Assembly (NCBI GenBank): GCA_903899985.1 | Contig: CAIULL010000049.1 | Location: 1-44,495 of the forward strand | Reading direction: 5' to 3' | Length of the DNA stretch: 44,495 nucleotides | Origin: an uncultured Schlesneria sp. | GTDB taxonomy: Bacteria; Planctomycetota; Planctomycetia; Planctomycetales; Planctomycetaceae | In this document: positions 16,308-23,101 of the stretch, one piece after another | How positions within the stretch are numbered: the first letter of the stretch is position 1 | How the letters are laid out: the number at the start of each line of letters is the position of its first letter | Notes under the pieces: model-generated | The model's input: the letters and a program-made list of their open reading frames with translations, nothing else | Told to the model about the DNA's origin: nothing | Database searches by the model: none | Program-made: the position numbers and the translations under genes

Positions 16308-18299
16308 ATGACAAATCGCTATTGGTTCGGCAATTTTCAGACTCTTGCCCTGTCCTTAATGATTATGGGAGCGTCCGCCGTCTCGATTGGAGCCGATGAA
16401 CGAGAAGAGCTCGGGCCGGCAGTTGATATCAGCTTTACGGCAAAGCTGGATGGCACAGAGCAGCGCTATGTGATTTGCCTTCCCAAAAACATTGATACCA
16501 ACAAGCCACACAGCGTGTTGATTGCGTTGCACGGTCACGGCTCGGACCGATGGCAGTTCGTGAATGACAGTCGTGATGAATGTCGTGCAGCTCGCGACGC
16601 GGCCGCAAAATACCAGTTGATCTATGCGTCGCCGGATTATCGCGCGAGGACCTCATGGATGGGGCCAGCTGCTGAGTCAGACATGTTGCAGATTCTGGAT
16701 GATCTCCATCAGCGGTACAGGATTGAAAAAGTGATCCTCTGCGGCGGGTCAATGGGAGGGACATCAGCCCTCGCGTTTGCGGCGATTCACCCAGAAGCGA
16801 TCGATGCCGTGGTTTCGATGAACGGAACGGCGAACCTGATTGAATACGCTGGTTTCACCGAAGCCATTGCGACGTCATATGGGGGAACAAAAGCCGAGCA
16901 ACCGGAAGTTTACCGCACTCGATCTGCCGAACTGTTTCCTGAACGACTGACGATGCCGGTTGCGATGACAACTGGAGGGCACGACGTCCTTGTTCCGCCA
17001 GACAGTTGCTTACGACTGTCCGAACGGCTGAAAAAACTTGGCTCACCGGTCCATTCAATTCATCGTGCCGAAGGGGGGCATGACACCACTTACGCCGACG
17101 CGATAGATGCCCTGCAATTTGCCATCGAAAAATGTCTTCAGAGTAAACGTCTGCCGCAGCCTGTTCTCTCATTCAATGAGTCGCCGAAAACCATTGTTTG
17201 CCTCGGGGATAGCGTGACGGGAGTCTATTACCACACGGGCGGACAGCGCGCGTATCCCGAATTGCTCGAATTGGGGTTGAGACGTTTATTTCCGAATGCA
17301 GGCGTTAAGGTCATTAACGCGGGGATTAGCGGCCAGACAACGGTGGAAGGTTTGGAGCGACTTGAACGAGATGTCCTCAGTAAACAACCAGATCTGGTCA
17401 CCATCAGCTTTGGTCTCAACGACGTCACGCGAGTCGCTCCCGAGAAATTCCGTGAAAATCTGGAAACGTTGGTCAATCGCTGCCATACACGAAATTGTCA
17501 GGTTGTGCTTTGCACACCGAACGCCGTGATCGACACACCAAGCCGTCCGATTCAAAAATTGACCACGTTTTGTGAGATCATCCGGGCGGTCGGTCGCGAT
17601 CTGTCCGTTACTGTTTGTGACCAATATCGGGCAGGAACGCATCTGCGCAGTCGTGCTCCCTGGACCTGGCGGTTAACGATGAGCGACGAAATCCATCCCA
17701 ATCTGGATGGTCATAAACGTATGGCAGAAGAACTTTGCCTCAGTATTGCTGCCAGGACTCTACCACTGGACGAACTCGATCCGCCCCGCCCCGCATTACC
17801 ACATCTTAAATCCTTACTTCAACAACGGCGTATTATCAGGGTGCTTGCCATGTCTCCATATCACACACTGGTGGAAGCGGCGTTGAAGGGTGTAAATCAA
17901 GATGCCATAGTTGAGGTGACACCCTGGTTGGCTGACGGAAAGTCGGTTCTTGCCTTAGAGAATGAAGCGAAGGCAACCGTACGATCGCTTAAACCCGATC
18001 TGGTTGTCATCGCGGTTCCCCGAGATGCGGCTGCCGACACTGACGAACAGTTCGTCCACAGTTATTCATGGATTATGAACTGGTCGCTGAGTTTCGGGCA
18101 TCAAGAATGGGACTGCATCGTCGTTGACCCCTCTGTTGCCGACTTTGATAAGATTGGCAAACGCGATGACCTGTGCCGCAAGCTGGTCCGAGCTCAAGGG
18201 CTGGAAATGATCACTCGCGCCACGGATGACAAATCAACTCAACTTGAATTGCTGCGTGACTGGTTCACCAGACAATCGAACGACCAGTTGGCAAAATAA
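16308..18299 (+). CDS. Exported fusion of an alpha/beta esterase and an SGNH/GDSL hydrolase
   Basis: This 663-residue protein has a signal peptide (about 1-29) and two complete hydrolase domains in tandem. The first (about 40-285) is a PHB-depolymerase/feruloyl-esterase-like alpha/beta hydrolase: LIALHGHGSD, nucleophile elbow GGSMGG (Ser148), TTGGHD (Asp226) and EGGHDT (His258). The second (about 293-485) is an SGNH hydrolase: CLGDSVTG (Ser302), NAGISGQTT, FGLND (Asn371) and DEIHPN (Asp460, His463). A third domain of about 150 residues, from 509 on, is alpha/beta and unassigned. The ATG at 16308 has AGGAG at ideal distance, and the 30 residues upstream look non-coding. Such fusions suit stepwise removal of esters from polysaccharides or lipids; the substrate is inferred only. 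Confidence 0.88.
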   Translation: MTNRYWFGNFQTLALSLMIMGASAVSIGADEREELGPAVDISFTAKLDGTEQRYVICLPKNIDTNKPHSVLIALHGHGSDRWQFVNDSRDECRAARDAAAKYQLIYASPDYRARTSWMGPAAESDMLQILDDLHQRYRIEKVILCGGSMGGTSALAFAAIHPEAIDAVVSMNGTANLIEYAGFTEAIATSYGGTKAEQPEVYRTRSAELFPERLTMPVAMTTGGHDVLVPPDSCLRLSERLKKLGSPVHSIHRAEGGHDTTYADAIDALQFAIEKCLQSKRLPQPVLSFNESPKTIVCLGDSVTGVYYHTGGQRAYPELLELGLRRLFPNAGVKVINAGISGQTTVEGLERLERDVLSKQPDLVTISFGLNDVTRVAPEKFRENLETLVNRCHTRNCQVVLCTPNAVIDTPSRPIQKLTTFCEIIRAVGRDLSVTVCDQYRAGTHLRSRAPWTWRLTMSDEIHPNLDGHKRMAEELCLSIAARTLPLDELDPPRPALPHLKSLLQQRRIIRVLAMSPYHTLVEAALKGVNQDAIVEVTPWLADGKSVLALENEAKATVRSLKPDLVVIAVPRDAAADTDEQFVHSYSWIMNWSLSFGHQEWDCIVVDPSVADFDKIGKRDDLCRKLVRAQGLEMITRATDDKSTQLELLRDWFTRQSNDQLAK

Positions 18300-18336
18300 A
18301 ACTTGAACCTGATCGCAGCAAAATTCATCGCGATCG

Positions 18337-19092
18337 TTACGAATCGGCTTCCAGTTCAGCCATGACAGATTCCGGGATATTGAAGTTCGCCGTGACGCTT
18401 TGAACATCGTCGTGATCTTCGAGGATTTCCATCAGCTTGAGCACAGCACGAGCAGCTTCGAGATCCAAGTCAACCGTATTGGTTGCGATCCGCATGACTT
18501 CCGCCGTTTCCATCGGAATTTTTGCGGCCTCGATTGCGGACATCACTTCCTGAAAAGTGTCGGGAGTCGTCGTGACCTCAAACATCTCGCCGACTTGTTG
18601 CACATCCGAAGCTCCCGCTTCAAGAGCAATTTCGAAGAGCCGGTCTTCAGTCACTGATTTTGTCGGGATCTGAATAATTCCCTTGCGTTCGAACAGATAC
18701 GCCACGCACCCCGTACTGCCCAGGTTTCCGCCGTTGACCTCGAAGATCTTTCGTATTTCACCTGCGGTCCGATTCCGGTTTTCGGTCAGAATTTCGCAGA
18801 GGATCGCGACACCGTGCGGCCCGTAACCTTCGTACATGACCTCGTCGTAGGTTTCTGTTTCGAGTTCTCCGGTCCCTTTTTTGACCGCTCGCTCAATGGT
18901 GTCGTTTGCCATCGACGCTTTTCGAGCTCGATCGATGGCATAACGTAGTGCGAGATTGGATGCCGGGTCACCACCACCACGTCGCGCCGCAACAATGATG
19001 TATCGCGCCAGCTTGCCAAACAGTTTGCCTCGTTTCTTATCAACGAGGCCTTTTTTAAAGGCGATATTCGCCCAGTGGGAATGTCCTGCCAT
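18337..19092 (-). CDS. YebC/PmpR family DNA-binding regulatory protein
   Basis: The 251-residue protein is of the family's normal length. It begins with MAGHSHWANI and a KRGKLFGKLARYI stretch, and shows RGGGDPASNLALRYAIDRAR and NDTIERAVKKGTGE. DEVMYEGYGPHGVAILCEILTENRNRTAGEIR follows, which holds the family signature. Members are transcription regulators or, for some, translation factors that help ribosomes at proline stretches. It is the last gene of a minus-strand block led by nusA and infB, with a 126-base gap after the TPR gene. It is convergent with the esterase fusion, only 37 bases away. Confidence 0.95.
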   Translation of the reverse strand: MAGHSHWANIAFKKGLVDKKRGKLFGKLARYIIVAARRGGGDPASNLALRYAIDRARKASMANDTIERAVKKGTGELETETYDEVMYEGYGPHGVAILCEILTENRNRTAGEIRKIFEVNGGNLGSTGCVAYLFERKGIIQIPTKSVTEDRLFEIALEAGASDVQQVGEMFEVTTTPDTFQEVMSAIEAAKIPMETAEVMRIATNTVDLDLEAARAVLKLMEILEDHDDVQSVTANFNIPESVMAELEADS

Positions 19093-19218
19093 GTTCTCTG
19101 AATCAGAATCGAAGGGGGGTGAACATTAAAACAATTGATCGAAGAGATTAAAGCCGAAGTGATCTGTGATCTCTACTCAAGACTCATTAATTCCTCGATC
19201 GATTTCCGAATTCACCAG

Positions 19219-21504
19219 TCATGGTGATCCCTTTTCTGCCGGTTTGGGATTCGGCGAAGCCCCGTGTTGTTTCAGTTTTTCACGAATTCGATCGTTGAGT
19301 GCTTCATCAGTCGGCTTTTCTTCTTCCGAACGTTGCAGACCGGTCTTCCACGCTTCGATCGCTTTTTCCGTTTTCATCGCTTTCAGCAGGACATCGCCTA
19401 AATGGTCCCAAAGGGTTGCATCACCACCGAAGCTTGCCTGCGTTGCTTGTTCGAGGGGGGGCAAAGCCTCCTCAATTTTTCCCAATTTGAACAGGACCCA
19501 GCCAAGGCTGTCCAGGTATGCCGCGTTCTCGGGTTCTGCGGCCAGAGCCTTGCGGATCATTTTTTCGGCGCGTTCCAGATTCTTCCCCTGATCGGCCCAT
19601 AAGTAACCAAGGTCATTGTTTGCCTGTGTACTCTCTGGATTGAATTCAAGAACCTTTTCGAGGATCTCTTCACCTTTGCGGATTTCTCCCTTTTGGACAT
19701 AGATGTTCGAGAGATTAAACTGACATCGCTCAATCACTTCTTTTTCGTCGGGGAAGTCGGTCATGACTTGCTCCGATTTCCGGATCGCGTCATCCCAGCG
19801 GCGGGCGTGGCTGTAAATCCCCACCTCGAAAAGGCGAAAATCCGGGTTATCATCGTCCAGCTTGATGGATTCATTAATCGCTTCGACGGCCTCGTCAATA
19901 CGATTGTCACGCATCAGAACTTGTGCGAGCGAGTAGTATGTCACGGCTCGACCCCGTTCAGTCAATTGTCCTGATCCGAGGATTTCTTTGTAGATTTCGG
20001 CAGCAGTATGATATTTTCGAAGCTTCAACATCGAATCCGCCCGCTCGATTTGAATCGCAATCGCAGGACGATTCGTGCCTCGACTTAACCCAATCGCTAA
20101 AAGAAAGAACTCGTCCGCTGCATCGGATTCTTTTAGGACCGTAGATAGCTTGGCAAGCAGGTAGGCTTCTTCAAATTTCAGTTGACCGGCTTTGGAGCGA
20201 ACACGGCCCGATTCGATCAGCATTCCAACCAGGGCTTTGTCCTGCGACAGCGCCTTCAGTTCCGGTTCGAGTGTTGCGACCGCGTCTTCTCCTCGAGCCA
20301 TTCCGCGACCCAGCGCGTCAAGCAGGTCATCCGACTTTTGCATTTTTCTCAGGACGCGAGCGAGACCGGCATAACCCGAGGCGTCACCGCCTCCCTGAAG
20401 CATCGTGTCATAAATCTTTCGTGCCCGGTCTAACTCATTGACGTCCGTCAGCCGATCGGCAAGGAAGTATTGCAGGGAAACGTTCTGCGAATCGTTCTCA
20501 GCAAGTGTTTCCAGGTGACCAATCAGCTCGTCCGAGCGTTTCAGTTTTTGAAGAATATCGGCCAGCAATTGATATGCTTCGCGACCTTTCGAAGTTCGCT
20601 GGGCATCAAAGTATTTTTGTAGTTCTTCGAGAGACTCTTGTGGTTTGTCGGAAAGGAGAAGAACCTTCGCCCGATTGAACGCCAGGTTGCCGGCCCCCAG
20701 CCGCGACGACCCAGCCAGTTCGAACGCTTCAAGAGCGGATTTCAAGTGATTGCCATCCAGCAGGACCTGACCGATTTTTTCGTAATTCGTCGTCGGATCT
20801 GCGAGAATGCTTTTTTTTGCGCGTACATCCAAGCCGAATTTCTCAGGGGTTTTCACCGAATCGAAAATGATTTCATAACAGTCCGCAGCTTTTTCTTTCT
20901 GGCCAGTAACGGCATAAAGCAGTCCTAAACTTTTGTTAAGACTGATATAATCAGGCGATTTCTTTTCCAGTCGAGACGAATTGACTGCCTGTTCGAGATA
21001 CTTGATTGCTTCCGGCAGCAGCCCTGTCGAAGCGGCTTGTCGCGCAAGCAATTGCAGAATTTCGACGTTCTCGGGATCAAGTTGTACGGCTTTCGCCGCA
21101 AAGCGAACTGCCGCTGCGACATTTCCCTCTTCAAATTCGAGCGGAACAAGATGCTGGTAAACTTCAATCGCTTCAGGATCGATTTTGACAGCCTTGCGGT
21201 AAGCGTTCAGGGCTTTACGAGGCTCGTTCCGATGAGTCGAATCAAGCAACCGGCCCGTCATGTACCATGACAACGCTTCATTTCGTGTTTCTTCTGCTGC
21301 GGAGCGGGGTTTTAGAGGTACGAGCGGTAACGCATCGTCGTCCGCTTCCTGCAGGCGAATCTCGCGCTTCGGGGCCCCGACTTTTGTCGTGACCGGATTG
21401 CTGGTGGCAGGCTCAACGGGCTTTTCCTGTGCAGATGAAGGGATGCACTGGAAAACAGCGATTGACCATGCAATGAGAACTGGAAACCGATACGAAGTGT
21501 TCAT
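19219..21504 (-). CDS. Large exported TPR-repeat protein
   Basis: This 761-residue protein begins with a signal peptide (MNTSYRFPVLIAWSIAVFQC). It is built almost wholly of tetratricopeptide repeats. Clear copies are ALNAYRKAVKIDPEAIEVYQ, AVRFAAKAVQLDPENVEILQ, AVEAINESIKLDDDNPDFRL, and near the end AEKMIRKALAAEPENAAYLD and ALPPLEQATQASFGG. TPR arrays bind peptides or partner proteins, so it is probably a scaffold in the periplasm. AAGGAG precedes the ATG strongly. It sits between the HhH-GPD-like gene and yebC on the same strand. No catalytic domain is visible. The C-terminal tail is basic and proline-rich. Confidence 0.88.
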   Translation of the reverse strand: MNTSYRFPVLIAWSIAVFQCIPSSAQEKPVEPATSNPVTTKVGAPKREIRLQEADDDALPLVPLKPRSAAEETRNEALSWYMTGRLLDSTHRNEPRKALNAYRKAVKIDPEAIEVYQHLVPLEFEEGNVAAAVRFAAKAVQLDPENVEILQLLARQAASTGLLPEAIKYLEQAVNSSRLEKKSPDYISLNKSLGLLYAVTGQKEKAADCYEIIFDSVKTPEKFGLDVRAKKSILADPTTNYEKIGQVLLDGNHLKSALEAFELAGSSRLGAGNLAFNRAKVLLLSDKPQESLEELQKYFDAQRTSKGREAYQLLADILQKLKRSDELIGHLETLAENDSQNVSLQYFLADRLTDVNELDRARKIYDTMLQGGGDASGYAGLARVLRKMQKSDDLLDALGRGMARGEDAVATLEPELKALSQDKALVGMLIESGRVRSKAGQLKFEEAYLLAKLSTVLKESDAADEFFLLAIGLSRGTNRPAIAIQIERADSMLKLRKYHTAAEIYKEILGSGQLTERGRAVTYYSLAQVLMRDNRIDEAVEAINESIKLDDDNPDFRLFEVGIYSHARRWDDAIRKSEQVMTDFPDEKEVIERCQFNLSNIYVQKGEIRKGEEILEKVLEFNPESTQANNDLGYLWADQGKNLERAEKMIRKALAAEPENAAYLDSLGWVLFKLGKIEEALPPLEQATQASFGGDATLWDHLGDVLLKAMKTEKAIEAWKTGLQRSEEEKPTDEALNDRIREKLKQHGASPNPKPAEKGSP

Positions 21505-21622
21505 TGCCTGATCTCCTTATTCAAAAGCAGTGTTCCGCTTTCGGGCTTACAACAAAAACCATGCCGTAATCAATGTTAATGGTTGTAAACCGAAACCGGA
21601 AATCTGAACACAGAAAACTTGA

Positions 21623-22525
21623 TCAGTGACTTTTCTTGACGGCCTTCTTGGTCGCCGCAGGCTTTTCTGTCACGGCTGGCGTTTTCGAGGGCGCAGCCTT
21701 CTTTGCTGCCACTTTTTTCGTTTCTGCTCCCTTCGTCTCCTTGGCTGGAGCAGAAGCAGCAGCAGTAACCGCTTTTTTCGCAGCTGTAGACTTCGTGGGC
21801 TTTTCAAGACCGTGTGTCAGCAGGTGGTTTAGTCGCTCGACCGCCGTGTCAGTATCGTATCCACCCTCGGGTGGGGTGTACTTTGTCGGATCAAACGTGG
21901 CATGCAGTTTCTGGTCAGCCGCCAGACATCGCAGAGTGAATACAAAGGATTCCACTTCGGCTTTTCGAACAGCAGCCTTCATCATCTCGCCCATCTGTTC
22001 CGGCGTCTGGTTCGGCATTGCGAGGCCCAGCCAGACAAGCAATCGAGCGAGTGCCGGGTCGATGGGAATCAGGTGCGCGCCCGTGACTTCGTGGAGCGTG
22101 TAATCCCGTACGAAGGGTGGCAGATCTTTGATTTTTGCGAGTTGTTTCGTCGCGAGATCAAGAGTTTTTTTCCGCAGGCTCTCAAACTCGAACGAATACG
22201 ACTTATCGAAAACGAATTTGAGGACCGAGATTACGCGAAACGCACGCCACTCGGATGCCGTCTGGCCTTCGAAAGCCCGCTCAATTTCGCCGACCGTACT
22301 GACTCGAACTTCGTTCAGGTCAGGGAATTCGGTGAACAACCGTTTGAACGACAAATCTGCTTCTTCAACAGTCGAGTCTTCAAGACAGATGGCGTACAGC
22401 ATCGTCTCCAGAACGGGCTTATTCCCCTTCGGAATCTGGACTTTGTAATGCTTCTTAATGATTGGAAACAGCTTCTTGAGAAGCGTTGCCCGATCGGACG
22501 CCTTGGCACGGGACGCTGCTACCAT
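21623..22525 (-). CDS. Degenerate HhH-GPD (endonuclease III-like) protein with histone H1-like tail
   Basis: The 300-residue protein falls into two parts. Residues 1-235 resemble endonuclease III: MLYAICLEDSTVEEADLSFKRL fits the LLSAQ..D region, and KIKDLPPFVRDYTLHEVTGAHLIPIDPALARL fits the helix-hairpin-helix and following catalytic loop. In active enzymes the hairpin contains a lysine (GVGRKTA); here Arg140-Asp141 occupy that place. The catalytic Asp is kept as Asp156. The four-cysteine iron-sulfur site is absent. The last 60 residues are rich in Lys, Ala, Pro and Thr, as in histone H1, and should bind DNA non-specifically. It is 46 bases downstream of rbfA. DNA binding without glycosylase or lyase activity is my inference. 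Confidence 0.75.
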   Translation of the reverse strand: MVAASRAKASDRATLLKKLFPIIKKHYKVQIPKGNKPVLETMLYAICLEDSTVEEADLSFKRLFTEFPDLNEVRVSTVGEIERAFEGQTASEWRAFRVISVLKFVFDKSYSFEFESLRKKTLDLATKQLAKIKDLPPFVRDYTLHEVTGAHLIPIDPALARLLVWLGLAMPNQTPEQMGEMMKAAVRKAEVESFVFTLRCLAADQKLHATFDPTKYTPPEGGYDTDTAVERLNHLLTHGLEKPTKSTAAKKAVTAAASAPAKETKGAETKKVAAKKAAPSKTPAVTEKPAATKKAVKKSH

Positions 22526-22571
22526 GGGCTTGTCTCAACTCCATTCTGGAACTGACCACGACGAACTGTGA

Positions 22572-23033
22572 TTACCGCGTGCCGGCACTTCCGGACACGC
22601 TTTCGTCGTCAACCTCGCCGTCGTCCACGTGGTCGATGTCGTTGTCAAATTCGGAATCATCCGTTTCAACATCGTCACTGACTGTGGTACTTTCTGGCAT
22701 GACTTCGCGCAACGTCTGAGACGTTTCCGCGCTGTATTTCACTCCGGGATCGAGCACAAACTTAAGAACCGGCGTGTTCTTTGTTTGTAACCGATCCGCA
22801 ACTTTCGCTTGAATAAAGCCTCGAGCCGACTCAAGGCCGTGCATTGTCAAGGACTGCGTTTTGGCATCTCCCATGACCGAGACGTACACCTTGGCCGCTC
22901 GCAAATCGCCGCTCACTTCTGCTCGCAAAACCGTCACATTCTTGACGCGCGGGTCCCGCAACCCGACAAGAATCGTCATACTGACCGATTCTCGAATGGC
23001 CTCTGCGGCTTTGGCAACGCGACGTGTATTCAT
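22572..23033 (-). CDS. rbfA: Ribosome-binding factor A with acidic tail
   Basis: The 153-residue RbfA matches the KH-fold family: MNTRRVAKAAEAIRESVSMT, ILVGLRDPRVKNVTVLRAEV, DLRAAKVYVSVMGD and LRTKNTP-like RLQTKNTPVLKFVLDPGVK. It helps mature the 30S ribosome subunit, acting at the 16S 5' region. The family ends near residue 115; here a tail of about 35 residues follows, crowded with Asp and Glu (DDVETDDSEFDNDIDHVDD). It lies directly after infB, as usual, though a hairpin separates the two. GAGG precedes the ATG. Confidence 0.94.
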   Translation of the reverse strand: MNTRRVAKAAEAIRESVSMTILVGLRDPRVKNVTVLRAEVSGDLRAAKVYVSVMGDAKTQSLTMHGLESARGFIQAKVADRLQTKNTPVLKFVLDPGVKYSAETSQTLREVMPESTTVSDDVETDDSEFDNDIDHVDDGEVDDESVSGSAGTR

Positions 23034-23055
23034 GAAACCTCAACTGATTGACCAA

Positions 23056-23078
23056 AAGGGCCGCCTGAGGCGGCCCTT
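23056..23078. terminator. Strong GC-rich hairpin between infB and rbfA
   Basis: A perfect 10-base stem (AAGGGCCGCC/GGCGGCCCTT) encloses a 3-base loop. On the transcribed minus strand it is followed by only TTTTGG, so it is at most a partial rho-independent terminator or an RNA-processing and stability element. It sits between two genes that are normally co-transcribed. Confidence 0.5.
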
Positions 23079-23101
23079 CTTCACCGTTGCACGGCGAAAA
23101 C

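Noticed and set aside
21902-22555. A 217-codon open frame on the plus strand
   Set aside because: It is antisense to the HhH-GPD-like gene, whose protein has recognisable family motifs.
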